This document shows, one piece after another, positions 31,710 to 42,657 of a stretch of 64,000 bases of DNA. Position numbers and translations under genes: made by a program. The notes under the pieces were generated by a model that worked only from the letters and a program-made list of their open reading frames with translations, was not told the origin of the DNA and did not search any database. This DNA is from Rhynchopus sp. YZ270_cl-10 (Eukaryota; Euglenozoa; Diplonemea; Diplonemida; Diplonemidae): NCBI GenBank assembly GCA_964035575.1, contig OZ037934.1, positions 124,001 to 188,000 of the forward strand, given 5' to 3'. Numbering within the stretch: the stretch's first letter is position 1; every line of letters begins with the position of its first letter.

Positions 31710-31916
31710 GGAGGGGGTTCCCCGGCTACCGGCGAGGGTCTCTTCCAATCCGTACCCAAGTTTCCTAAGGGGGACCTCATGGCTTCACTGGCTAGGGCCC
31801 CAGCAGGTCCCTCCACACATGTAGTGTGCCTGCCTTCAGCACCCATGGTAACATTTCGATCTATTAAGAGTGGGCTTGCGCCTTTCATTGCACGGTGCTG
31901 TCCATACGATACGTAG
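31710..31916 (+). CDS. exon-like ORF downstream of a type A hairpin
   Basis: After tactggcccag a frame of 68 codons runs to TAG at 31914-31916. It begins GGGSPATGEGLFQSVPKFPK and contains ASLARAPAGPSTHVVCLPSA. GC content and codon texture are unlike the flanking spacer. No domain is recognised and no start codon is needed if it is an internal or terminal exon. It may be the remnant of a lost gene. Confidence 0.3.
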   Translation, partial: GGGSPATGEGLFQSVPKFPKGDLMASLARAPAGPSTHVVCLPSAPMVTFRSIKSGLAPFIARCCPYDT

Positions 31917-34900
31917 TTTAAAGTCGTGACCCGGTTCTGGGATAACGATCCCCCCTTCTCTCTTTTCAATTTGCAATTTGTTGTTCTTTGCTTTGCGTTA
32001 TTGTAGAAAGAATTCATAAAATAAACACTCTTGTCGCTTAGTTTTGTTGTACTGTGACTAAGTAGTGTGTGGCTTAGGATCATCTTATACGTATTTTTTC
32101 TCTCTTTTTTGAACACTGCACCAAAGATTTTTTGTCATTTTTACGATGAGGAGTTAACTACTCCCACTAAATCGAGTCAAAGTGGGGAAAAAGAATCTTA
32201 GGTGCCGAGTGTAAATACACTAGTATCCACCAGACTAGCATCGTTTTGCACGTTTTCAACCTCTCTGTTCTGTTGTCAGATTTCTTTCGAAATACTCTTT
32301 TTTGTGAAGGGATGTGCCCTGACAGACACATTTGTATTATCTCTTTTTCTTTCGTTCTGTTTTTCTTTTATCTTTCCCCCCCGCGGAGTGTCAGTGCCTG
32401 CGTCCCAGAGGCGTTTTGCACTATCAACTTCACTTTTTGCCAATGCGTATTGAAGGCGGCTTAAGCAGATATCTGTTCTGTTCGTCTTATTTTTTCCCTC
32501 TTTTTTAGTGGTAATGATGTGTGTGCACGAAAGGCACATTCATCTTACAAATTTCCCTTTTGTTTGTTTGTTTGTTGCTTATTCAAAAGACTTGGTCTTC
32601 TTCTTCTTCTCCTTTCCTTCTCCGTATGATTTGTCTTCCAACAGTGTACCAGAAGTACGGTTGGCTGATTGTTTTTTTTTTTTGTGTTTTGTTTTTTGAA
32701 AACTTGGTTTGCATGAGTGTAGACACCCGAGGATGATCTCCACAAAACCAAGGGTTTTCTTTTGAATGGTATCGTAGGGTGTTTGCATGGACGGTCAGTA
32801 AAACTGGATAGATATTTCTCGTATGTTTTTTGTTTTTTGTTTTTGTTTGCACGATTCAACTTCTCTTTTTTTTGCTCCTTCGTTTGTTTACAGTGCCGAG
32901 GCGTCCACATCTGCTTCCAATCTCCAACCCAGTGTGAGAGCTGCGTTTTCATTTTACACCCATCAGTTTTAGTTGCGTGCTACACATTTCGTCGATTACT
33001 ACATAACCATTGCCTCCACAGGTGGTTCCGGTGAGGCGTTTTGCACGTTTCAACTTGGCTTTTTGTTTCAGTTTTTTTATGAGAAAATTATGAGTAACAA
33101 GTAGCACAGTAAGGCTTAAACTCATCTCAACAACGGTATTTTTTTTATTGTCTCTTTGTGACAAAAATCTGTTCTTATGTTCAAACCTGGCGTGTTCCAG
33201 CGCGATAACGATAGTAGAAAAAAATGCGTGTGCACAAGAGGCACATTCATCTTTCAAGTTTTACTTTCTTTTCCTGTTCTCCTCCGATTTTTTTTTGAAG
33301 GGAGTACACGTTACACCCTTCAATGCTTGCCGTTTGCTCAAGTGGTAAGTATACGATTTTTTTTGCTGTTTCCTTACATTGCCCTCGCTATTGACTTGAT
33401 CTTAAAGGAGACTAAACACACAGGAAGCTAAGGGTCATCTTATTAAAACTTTTTTCTTCATTTTTTTATTTTTCAAAATGTGCTGGGGCAGAGGCTCGTC
33501 TGTCTTGTTTTGTTCTTTTTCTTCTTCTTCTTCTTTTTTTACGCTTTTTTACACACAAAAAAACGGCGTTTGTGGGCAAAACCACCCAAAAACCCACACA
33601 GAGAGGTTCAGCCGCCACAACTGGCACTGGTCTGAGCAGCCTACCGCAGGTGGACTGCGATTCGTAGCCACCTCGTTGCGGTTGTTGCGACCACTGTAGT
33701 GTATCGTGTGTGGTTGCAAGCATTGCAAGCATTGCACACAACCACACACGATGTGATGTGATGTGGTGTGCGCTGCAAAGAACCCCACTCATGTGTGTTC
33801 GATATACATTACCCCGCACGTTTCGATCGCAGTGGTTTGGTTGGCGAAACAAAAGAACACACTGTGATCAGCGTGCTGCGGTTGTTAAGAAACGGTCACA
33901 GCCTTCTTAACAGAAAAAATTAACGAGATTTTTTGAAAATATTCAGAAACTTCAATACACAAGTTCCTCGCTCGTATTCCTCCCCCCCCCCCCCTCAGTG
34001 AACTGACAGATACACAGCAAATTCAGAGTGCATCCCTAAGCACAGAAGCAAGGCAAGGTGTTTCGGACACCTGGTGTGTTGCGGTGTTCGCGCTGATCGA
34101 AAGAGGTGGGTTGGTTACAACGCAACACAAGACAACAATGTGTGTTGTTTTCAACCAAACCGCTGCAATCGCAATTAACCGAATGCCCCCCCCTATTTTA
34201 TTTTGAATTTTATTTTGTAACCTGTATTGGATTCGTGTCGCTACGTAAGCAGTCTACACAGCGTTTGGTACAAGATGTGTGTGCAAGAGAGAGGCACAGT
34301 CCATCTTACAAATTTTCGTTGTTACTCAGCGTGCCTGGCGTTGTTATGCCCCACCCAGTTCGATGGGTAGATTTTGATTTTTTTTTCTTCTTTTCTTTCT
34401 TTTTGCTGCGTACCCCCTGTCACTCCCCACTTTGAAGATGTGCGTCAAATGACAGCCGCATTCATCTTAACATTTTTTCTTATTTTCTCTTTTTCTCTCT
34501 TTTTAGGTCAGAAAACAAGCTTCGATTTTTTTTTTGTTACGTTCCTTCAATTTCTTTGATTTTTTTGATTGTTCTTCTTTTATTTTTATTTTTATTTTTA
34601 AATAGTGCGTGGCTTTCCTTAAGAATCCTTAAGGGAAAATGCCTGACACGTTTAGAGTAGTGGGGTGGGTAAGTTATGGCGTGCGTTTTTTTTGTATTGT
34701 GACAAGAAAAAGAAATTGTCAAAATATACTGCGAAGACATGAGATGGTGGAGAGGTTGTACAGCCAAGGACAAAAGGCCAGAGGGAAGACACCACCACTT
34801 GGTGTCCTCTGTCAAGTTTTGCTTGGGGTGCAGGTACACTATCACGAAAGGGCTTTGTATTTAAAGTCCACTTTTCTTTACTTGATGTTGTACGATAAAA

Positions 34901-34950
34901 AACGGTTGTGATCAAAGGTTGATTAAACACCAGAGGGGGTTGAGTTAGTG
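31917..34950. other. no complete gene seen; dense hairpin-family relics
   Basis: Hairpin copies: 32054-32090 (type B, degraded), 32522-32550 (TGTGC-ACGAAAG-GCACA, ttcatcttacaaattt), 33229-33260 (TGTGC-ACAAGAG-GCACA, ttcatctttcaagtttt), 33405-33450 (type B, degraded), 34279-34315 (TGTGC-AAGAGAGAG-GCACA), 34831-34870 (type C, GGTACACTATC-ACGAAAG-GGCTTTGTATTT). 33710-33760 has a gtgtgtggttgcaagcattg palindrome. Minus-strand open frames at 33466-33852 are not convincing. Confidence 0.5.
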
Positions 34951-34957
34951 GTGGAGT

Positions 34958-35042
34958 GTGTTGTGATAACGACCCATCATCAGACATAATGCACATCACA
35001 ATACAGCTGTATGACGATGGGTAGTTATCACAATACAGCCAC
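34958..35042. repeat. short foldback repeat, relative at 40013-40066
   Basis: gtgataacgacccatcatca ... tgacgatgggtagttatcac forms a palindrome ending cacaatacag. The related ctgtactgtgatggatatca...tgatgggcaattatcacatt lies at 40013-40066. Small MITE-like sequence. Confidence 0.55.
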
Positions 35043-35162
35043 TAGCTTGAGCATCATCCTCACCTTTATAGATCTCAGCCAATACAGTAATACTTCTCTA
35101 TCTCTTTGAAAGGTTTCTTTTCTTTTCTTTTTCTTTTTTTTCTTTGCGAAAATGACAAACAC

Positions 35163-35362
35163 CGAACTTCCCGAGAGTCTCGGGGGGGAAAAAAAAACTC
35201 TCGAATAATGGCCAACTCGCTGCGCTAATTGTCATCAAATTCATTGGTGCAACTCGGAATCAGGACCCTTCGTGATGTAAAGTTCATTTTACATCACCCA
35301 ATAAATAGTTATTTTTTTGGGGAGATTTTCTGCCAAACTCTCGGGGACTCTCGGGGAGTTCG
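35163..35362. mobile_element. candidate 200-bp MITE
   Basis: Ends CGAACTTCCCGAGAGTC and GACTCTCGGGGAGTTCG are inverted copies with one or two mismatches. Inside is the palindrome gtgatgtaaagttcattttacatcac. Target duplication not clear. Confidence 0.5.
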
Positions 35363-36011
35363 ATGTAATGAAATGAGTATTTTTTTGTTTTTGTTTTGTT
35401 TTGTTTTCTTCCACCAACGATGTTCTCCCCCCCCTAGTAGCGAGTCTTTCGGTATCCCACCTTCTGTCTCGTGACCCCAAGATGTGATGTGTCTTGTGTG
35501 AGCAATGCTAGAGCCTCCATCCTAAAGTGTTTGTGCCTTCATGAATTGAATAGGCTTAGAAGTGTCAGTTAAAAAAACGACTCCTTTTCCCCCTTGCTTC
35601 CACTCTTATGGTGGGCTATGTTTTTTTAGGGGTTATTTTTTTACGCACACTACTTTGTGAGCGGAAAGTGTCAACGTCGTTCATTCACTCCCAACCGTGC
35701 TGCGCAACGACCAACAGGTGAGAGAGTGTGTGTAAGCGTCAACGCATCAAACAACAAGAAGGGGGTGAGGGAACGACAAGTGACACTTTTGGATTTTTTT
35801 TTTCAGTCAGAGGACTTCCCCACACCGGCATTATAAAGTCCGTTTCAGTGTTGGGTAGTTGCAACTGAAATATACCTCCTCCCTTATTATTATTTTGGCG
35901 ATAGTATGCCCTGCTCAATAAGGTTAACAGTCAATATGATTCGTCCTTATTCTTTTGCAGCTAAACAACAAAACGAAAAAATGCCCTTTTCGGTATTTAA
36001 AAAAAAAACTA
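35363..36011. other. no gene seen
   Basis: 35640-35745 (tacgcacactactttgtgag, gtcaacgtcgttc, ccaaccgtgct) is a repeat with a second copy at 41550-41660. Rest is T-rich spacer. Confidence 0.5.
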
Positions 36012-36024
36012 AACCCCCCCCTAT

Positions 36025-36948
36025 CAGGGGTCGCGCTAACTTGCTGCCGACTACCGTAGATTTTTGGCGATTTTGCTCGGTACGTTTTTTTTTTGCAAAC
36101 CGGGGTTTCCTTACTAAATCGGAGAAACTCACATTTCATAGTAAACGTACTATAGCGTGTTTTTGCACACACATGTGACCCCACCGTGGAGAGCAATTGG
36201 CTCGCGCAATCAAAAGAAAGCAGAGAAAAGGGGGGGAAAAAAGACAAAAGTTGGGTACCGTGCGCCTGCGGCGCTACCTACTGTTCTCAATCAAGAACTG
36301 AAAATGACCCTTCTTTACGAGAATCGGCAGTCTCGAAAAGTGCACAGGAATAAAAAATGGTGAAAACTTAAATACCGAAAATTCGTCCATTTTTCCAAAA
36401 TGACCCCATCACTTTCTGCAATTGCACCGCATCGGACGATGCGATCAACAAAAACGCTCAAAAACGCCTCCCTTTTTTCGTGATCTGGGAACATGCTTGC
36501 AGAGAATCTCATATTTCATAGTAAGGGTACTTTAGCGTGTTTTTGCGCACACATGTGACCCCACCGTGGAGAGCAATCAGCTCGTACAATCAAAAGAACG
36601 CAGAGAAAAGGGAAAAAGGAAAAAGAGAAGACAAAAGTTGGGCACCGTGCGCCTGCGGCGCTACCTACTGTTCAGTGGTGTCAAAAGCACCACCATTTCA
36701 TCTGAAGCTGGGTTTTCAGACCTGAAAATGACCCTTGTTTACGAGTATGGGTTCATATTTTGTGAAAATTTAAGTCACTAAAATTTTGTCCATTTTTCCG
36801 TATATCCCCCACCACAGCCTGGTATTGGCTCGGAAATGCCACAAAACACTGTTTTTTCACCCCCTGGTGCACAACTGTTTCAGGTACGTTTTTTGGTACC
36901 GTTTTTCCATTTTTTCGCCGATTTTCCCCAAAATTAGCGCGACCCCTG
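36025..36948. mobile_element. hAT-like non-autonomous element H2 inside E2
   Basis: Ends CAGGGGTCGCGCTAA / TTAGCGCGACCCCTG, flanked by CCCCCTAT (36017-36024) and CCCCCTCT (36949-36956), an 8-bp duplication with one mismatch in the E2 tip. Inside, about 200 bp (36115-36290) is tandemly repeated at 36490-36680 (catgtgaccccaccgtggag, ttgggyaccgtgcgcctgcg, cgctacctactgttc). Non-coding. Confidence 0.78.
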
Positions 36949-37257
36949 CCCCCTCTGCATAATATTAAATTACTCGTATTATTAATTATCTCGTATTATT
37001 AAATAGCGCGTATTGTTCAATATAACTCATATTATTCAATATAAGTCATATTATTCACATATTCGTATTATTAAATAGCGCATTTTTTATTTTTTATTTG
37101 CTTTTCCCCCTGTGTTTGTGAACAAAACATGCACGAAGCCCCAGCCAAGACGGGGAGTATTTTTTATTTCGCGAAGAAAAAAAGCATTTTGGCTGGGCGT
37201 TCTCGTATTATTAAATATAAGCACCCATTTTCGTATTATTAAATATAACTCGTATTT

Positions 37258-39653
37258 GGGGTGATCTGGGGACTTTTTTTTCCAGATTATTCACCAGCCA
37301 TTCACAAAAATTCACAACGAGGCGAAAACACACGTGATACACCATGTGTGGGATCTTTTGTGAATGAATGTGAATTTTTGTGAATTTTTGTGAATTTTTG
37401 TGAATTTTTGTGAATCGCTAGTGCAGGTTTTGTGAATTTTTGTGAATTTATGTGAAGGTTTTGTGCAGGTGTTGTGAATTTATGTGATTTTTTGTGAATT
37501 TTTGTGAACTTTTGTGAATTTATGTGAATCGCTAGTGCAGGTTTTGTGATTTTTTTGGGTTTGCAGTACTGTACTGTACTGTACTGTACTGTACTGTACT
37601 GTACTGTACTGTACTGTACTGTACTGTACTGTACTGTACTGTACTGTACTGTACTGTACTGTACTGTACTGTACTGTACTGTACTGTACTGTACTGTACT
37701 GTACTGTACTGTACTGTACTGTACTGTACTGTACTGTACTGTACTGTACTGTACTGTACTGTACTGTACTGTACTGTACTGTACTGTACTGTACTGTACT
37801 GTACTGTACTGTACTGTACTGTACTGTACTGTACTGTACTGTACTGTACTGTACTGTACTGTACTGTACTGTACTGTACTGTACTGTACTGTACTGTACT
37901 GTACTGTACTGTACTGTACTGTACTGTACTGTACTGTACTGTACTGTACTGTACTGTACTGTACTGTACTGTACTGTACTGTACTGTACTGTACTGTACT
38001 GTACTGTACTGTACTGTACTGTACTGTACTGTACTGTACTGTACTGTACTGTACTGTACTGTACTGTACTGTACTGTACTGTACTGTACTGTACTGTACT
38101 GTACTGTACTGTACTGTACTGTACTGTACTGTACTGTACTGTACTGTACTGTACTGTACTGTACTGTACTGTACTGTACTGTACTGTACTGTACTGTACT
38201 GTACTGTACTGTACTGTACTGTACTGTACTGTACTGTACTGTACTGTACTGTACTGTACTGTACTGTACTGTACTGTACTGTACTGTACTGTACTGTACT
38301 GTACTGTACTGTACTGTACTGTACTGTACTGTACTGTACTGTACTGTACTGTACTGTACTGTACTGTACTGTACTGTACTGTACTGTACTGTACTGTACT
38401 GTACTGTACTGTACTGTACTGTACTGTACTGTACTGTACTGTACTGTACTGTACTGTACTGTACTGTACTGTACTGTACTGTACTGTACTGTACTGTACT
38501 GTACTGTACTGTACTGTACTGTACTGTACTGTACTGTACTGTACTGTACTGTACTGTACTGTACTGTACTGTACTGTACTGTACTGTACTGTACTGTACT
38601 GTACTGTACTGTACTGTACTGTACTGTACTGTACTGTACTGTACTGTACTGTACTGTACTGTACTGTACTGTACTGTACTGTACTGTACTGTACTGTACT
38701 GTACTGTACTGTACTGTACTGTACTGTACTGTACTGTACTGTACTGTACTGTACTGTACTGTACTGTACTGTACTGTACTGTACTGTACTGTACTGTACT
38801 GTACTGTACTGTACTGTACTGTACTGTACTGTACTGTACTGTACTGTACTGTACTGTACTGTACTGTACTGTACTGTACTGTACTGTACTGTACTGTACT
38901 GTACTGTACTGTACTGTACTGTACTGTACTGTACTGTACTGTACTGTACTGTACTGTACTGTACTGTACTGTACTGTACTGTACTGTACTGTACTGTACT
39001 GTACTGTACTGTACTGTACTGTACTGTACTGTACTGTACTGTACTGTACTGTACTGTACTGTACTGTACTGTACTGTACTGTACTGTACTGTACTGTACT
39101 GTACTGTACTGTACTGTACTGTACTGTACTGTACTGTACTGTACTGTACTGTACTGTACTGTACTGTACTGTACTGTACTGTACTGTACTGTACTGTACT
39201 GTACTGTACTGTACTGTACTGTACTGTACTGTACTGTACTGTACTGTACTGTACTGTACTGTACTGTACTGTACTGTACTGTACTCCCAATCCCTGTGTA
39301 TACTGTGTATACTGTGTATACTGTGTATACTGTGTATACTGTGAAATTGACCAAAAACGAGAACTTGTCCATTTCGGCAAATTGACCCCACCACTGGCCG
39401 GGCGGATTCCGGAAATGCAAATGCCGTCGTTTAAACTGGTAGGAACACGGGTAATCGGTTATGCACCACACCAAAAACCAAAAAAAAATCACAAAAAAAC
39501 ACGAAAATTCACGAAAATTCACAACGAGGCGGAAAAACACGTGATACGCGGGTGTGTAGGTTTTTGTGAATATTTGTGAATATTTGTGAATATTTGTGAA
39601 TTTTTGTGAATGGCTAGTGAATAATCTTGAAAAAAAAGACCCCAGATCACCCC
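37258..39653. mobile_element. inverted-repeat element E4 carrying the GTACT array
   Basis: Ends GGGGTGATCTGGGG / CCCCAGATCACCCC are followed on both sides by cttttttttc, agattattcac and agccattcac in inverted order, about 60 bp of arm. Subterminal gtgaatttttgtgaa repeats are abundant. The interior is almost wholly the (GTACT)n array plus gtgtatact repeats. Target duplication uncertain. Confidence 0.65.
37566..39285. repeat. uninterrupted (GTACT)344 pentanucleotide array
   Basis: 1720 bp of perfect GTACT units with no variant seen. It is flanked at the right by about five copies of the 10-mer ctgtgtatac (39291-39341). The array is open in all frames of both strands, so the long open readings (Tyr-Ser-Thr-Val-Gln and Cys-Thr-Val-Leu-Tyr repeats) are not genes. 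Confidence 0.98.
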
Positions 39654-39689
39654 AGTATTATTAATTTAATATTATGCAGAGGGGGGGTT

Positions 39690-40196
39690 TAGAGCAAAAA
39701 CAGAGAACCAACCATTTTTCCTTCGTTACCACCTACCTTCGATGCGATCAACGAAAAATTCTTTTTCTGATTTTGTTTCTTTCTTTATCAGACTAGCTAA
39801 AACTCTGATATCAGTTTTTATTATTTTTTTTGAAAATCGCGAATTGCCACGGGGTTTGTGTCGCAAAAGAAGGCTCTAATTGTTACCCATTCTTTCAAGA
39901 GATGTATGCACGTGAAGCATATTCATCTTACAACTGTTCTTTCTTTAGCCACACCTACACCCCTTTTTGTAACCTGCAATACTTATTCTGTAAATGCGAG
40001 AGTAGCACAGCAGCTGTACTGTGATGGATATCATGCAGATCATGATGGGCAATTATCACATTACAGCCACTATCTGTCCCCTCCCATCGTCGAGATAAAC
40101 GAAAAGGGCTTGGACGGGGAACCCCCCCGGGATAATTATTCCCAGGGGGTGTGATAGGGTTTTTTTGTTCAGGTCCTTTTTTGAATGTGATCAAGG
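39690..40196. other. no gene seen; hairpin type A at 39905
   Basis: 39905-39921 is TATGC-[ACGTGAA]-GCATA then ttcatcttacaac, an A-type hairpin with both stem strands changed so that pairing is kept. 40013-40066 is the foldback repeat related to 34958-35042. Confidence 0.6.
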
Positions 40197-40560
40197 TGAC
40201 TAAGCACGAGAGGCTTAGGGTTATCTTATAAACTTTTTTTCTATCTTTCTTATTGTTCTTGTGTGTGAACAACACCTTATAGATGGTGCACGGAGACACG
40301 GAGAGACTTCGTTTTCCAAGTGTTCTTTCCTTTATTTTATTCAGATGTAAACCACGAACGGTTAGGGCCCACCCACGGTGCACCGGTCACACAACGAAAC
40401 TTATCATTGCCATGCCAAGCACGCTTTTGACAAGCAGTTGTCATTAACGTTTTGTGCTTCTACCATGTGTTTGTCATGACATGATCACGTGTTGTCGTGC
40501 ATGTACCCAAGGGTACACTATTCACGAGAGGGGTTTTTTTGTATTTCATGTCAAACTTTA
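40197..40560 (+). repeat. composite module B-E-F-C, copy 2
   Basis: Type B hairpin CTAAGC-[ACGAGAG]-GCTTAG (40200-40218) with gttatcttataaac; block E (ggagagacttcgttttccaa, 40301); a pyrimidine tract ending ttattttattcag; block F (atgtaaaccacgaacggtta, 40345); type C hairpin (GGTACACTATTC-ACGAGAG-gggg...tgtatttcatgtcaaac, 40512-40555). Same order as 18441-18750. A type B copy follows at 40565 and another at 40748. Confidence 0.65.
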
Positions 40561-41803
40561 TGTTAAGGTGAGCGTACAAGAGGCGCGAAGTCATCTTTAG
40601 TAACTGTGGTGTGGCTGAAAAAGCCAAAAACGCACCCTGACAAAAGTGACCCTTTTTTTTGGCCTCAGACACACCATGACTGTTTTCCTGTTACACCTCC
40701 TATTCACCAGAACAGAGGGTATATGAAATGTTTTCCTTCTTTCTTAAGGTGAGCAAGCAGAGGGGGAGGCTTAGGTTCATCTTATACTATACGAATGCTG
40801 TCTTCTTTTTCTTTCTTTACAACTGTGCACCTAGATATTCACTTTGTTATGAAGGAATGCACAGTCTTGCCCATCCTTGACACACCCTGTGATTTACTGA
40901 AACAAAAATAAGTTGTCAGCCCAGAGTCATGAAGCCTTGGGGGGGAGGTGTGCGGGCTGTCCTCAAGAGGAAAAGGGTAACTGTCTCAGTAGGTTGCAGT
41001 GAAAAAATTAAAGTGCGTGGAATTCACACGAGAAACAAGCGAGGTCTACGTTCTCAATTATTCAATTATTCAAAAAAAAACCCCCCGAGTCACTTACTTC
41101 GCACAAGGATTTGCTCCCTTGTGTTCCAATTATACCCGTTTCGTTGACTGACGAGCGGTAGCGGGAGTAGGACATCTCAACGTAGACCGCGAAATGGAAG
41201 TAAGCTGGGCGGAGGGTGGGCGTGGCGTGGATATATTCTGTTGCGACACGTGATTTTTCCAAGTTTTCAAAAAAAAGAAGAAGAAAAAACACACACCCCA
41301 TCCCCCCCAACCTAAGTTACCCGCCCCATAGGGTACTTAGCATCTCCCCCTCCTCCTCTTTTCGTTTCAACATCACGCCTTTGAGTACGAAGTTCCGTAT
41401 TTCTTACCAACCTCTTTTTTTCTTCTTTTGTTTTTTTTCTTTTGTCAGTGCTACGTTGTTTTTTCTTCCGTTGAAGGTGACAAAAACGCACAGTCAGTTA
41501 TTAGGTTCATCTCGCAAAATAAGTTTATTTTTTTCTTCATTTTTTAATTTTATACGCAAATTACTTTGCGAGCGAAACGTGTTAACGTCGTTCACCCCCA
41601 ACCGTGCTTTCCGCAACACCACCACCCAACAAAGGTGTGGCGGTAGTGTGTGTGGGAGCGTCTTTTTTTTTGTACTTTCAAAATCAAATTTCGTTACCTT
41701 GTCCGAATGGATGCAAAAGGGGCGAGACAAAAAAAAAAAGGAATTTTACGAAAACAGATAAAAGGGGGAGAGGTGACCACATGCAAATCACTTCATCAAA
41801 GTA
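40561..41803. other. no gene seen
   Basis: Hairpin relics at 40565-40600 and 40748-40790. 41236-41275 (tctgttgcgacacgtgattt ttccaagttttcaaaa) repeats 10597-10636. 41550-41660 repeats 35640-35745. Otherwise T-rich spacer. Confidence 0.5.
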
Positions 41804-41935
41804 TACACCGCCACGAGAGGGCTGGTTGTATTTCAAAAGTCAACTTTGTTTCAAAAGGAAATTGTTCACTTCCAATTCTGTTAACAAGGTCGCTAAGCAA
41901 CGAGAGGCTTAGGGTCATTCTTATAAGTTTTTCTT
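41804..41935 (+). repeat. hairpin pair, type C then type B
   Basis: Type C: ATACACCGCC-[ACGAGAG 41813-41819]-GGCTGGTTGTAT, whose CCGCC/GGCTGG stem is paired although its sequence differs from other C copies. Type B: CTAAGC-AACGAGAG-GCTTAG (41893-41912), then ggtcattcttataag and pyrimidines. Confidence 0.7.
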
Positions 41936-42111
41936 TGCTTTTCTTCGAGGTCCCCCTTGCATGGTTGAGAGCAACTACCTCATCAGACCATCAAAGAAAA
42001 AATCAACTTTTACGTTCTTTCCGATGTCCCCCTCCCTCTCCCCCTCTCGGGGACACTGAACAAAAAAACAAAGCTCTCCCTCGAAATATTCTATTTTTTT
42101 TTACCACATGA

Positions 42112-42212
42112 ACGAACTCTGGTAGAGGACCGTTGCGGTGTTGACGTGCAAATCGCTCGTCCAAGCTGGGTATAGGGGCGAAAGACCCATCGAACCATCT
42201 AGTAGCTGGTTC
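42112..42212 (+). rRNA. fragment of nuclear LSU (28S-type) rRNA
   Basis: acgtgcaaatcg.tcgtcc, gggtataggggcgaaagac and atcgaaccatctagtagctg gttc are hallmark conserved blocks of eukaryotic large-subunit rRNA (bacterial 23S positions near 730-810). Order and spacing agree with the intact gene. The match begins at about aactctggtagagg and stops abruptly after ctggttc. Only about 100 bp is present, so this is an inserted fragment and not a working rDNA unit. Confidence 0.85.
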
Positions 42213-42657
42213 GTGTGTACGTGTCCCTCTGCAGTACTGTGGGGTGGTGGCAGTGTAGCCAGGGTGTTGTGCTGTTGTTCTGGTTCAGTCCAGAAGAAGG
42301 TCGTGCGGGATTGGGGTCGCCTGGTGGTTTGGGATTGCGACCCCCACCGTCCACCACCCGCAGAGTTGCTGCACAGCTGAGTGGGCTCTGGTTGGGCGTC
42401 GATGTGGTGCAGGGTACGGCAGGCAAGAGCCTTTGCGTATGACAGCTTCTTGCTTTGGCACCTAGCCAGGGCGAAACAAACGACTACAGTGTCTGTCTTT
42501 ATCCGCAGGTCTGCAACCTCTGTCCAGTGGGTGAACTTGGTTCACTCACAAGGTGCACCTGCCGGGTAGTGTGCCTTTGTTCTGTATATCGCGCACCTCA
42601 GTTTGCAGCACATCGGTTGCTGTGTGGGGTTGCTGTTTGGGTTTGCTGTGTGGGGTT
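42213..42657. other. unassigned GC-richer DNA upstream of the peptidase relic
   Basis: Contains a tract reading GETNDYSVCLYPQVCNLCPV in one frame (42470-42530, cysteine-rich) and the first tttggggttgctg units. Could belong to the legumain-type locus; no domain recognised. Confidence 0.3.

Larger units (their letters stand above)
36012..39689. mobile_element. TA-target element E2, same family as E1, with two nested insertions
   Basis: The left end AACCCCCCC...CTCTGCATAATATTAAAT is split by the hAT-like H2, and the right end ATTTAATATTATGCAGAGGG runs into GGGGTT. TA flanks both sides (36010-36011, 39690-39691). Subterminal cgtattattaaatagcg repeats replace the tattattatg units of E1. It holds H2 (36025-36948) and E4 (37258-39653). 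No transposase. Confidence 0.75.

Noticed and set aside
37302-39579. Open frames of 600-690 codons on both strands across 37.3-39.6 kb
   Set aside because: They are translations of the (GTACT)n array, which has no stop codon in any frame; there is no protein-like composition.
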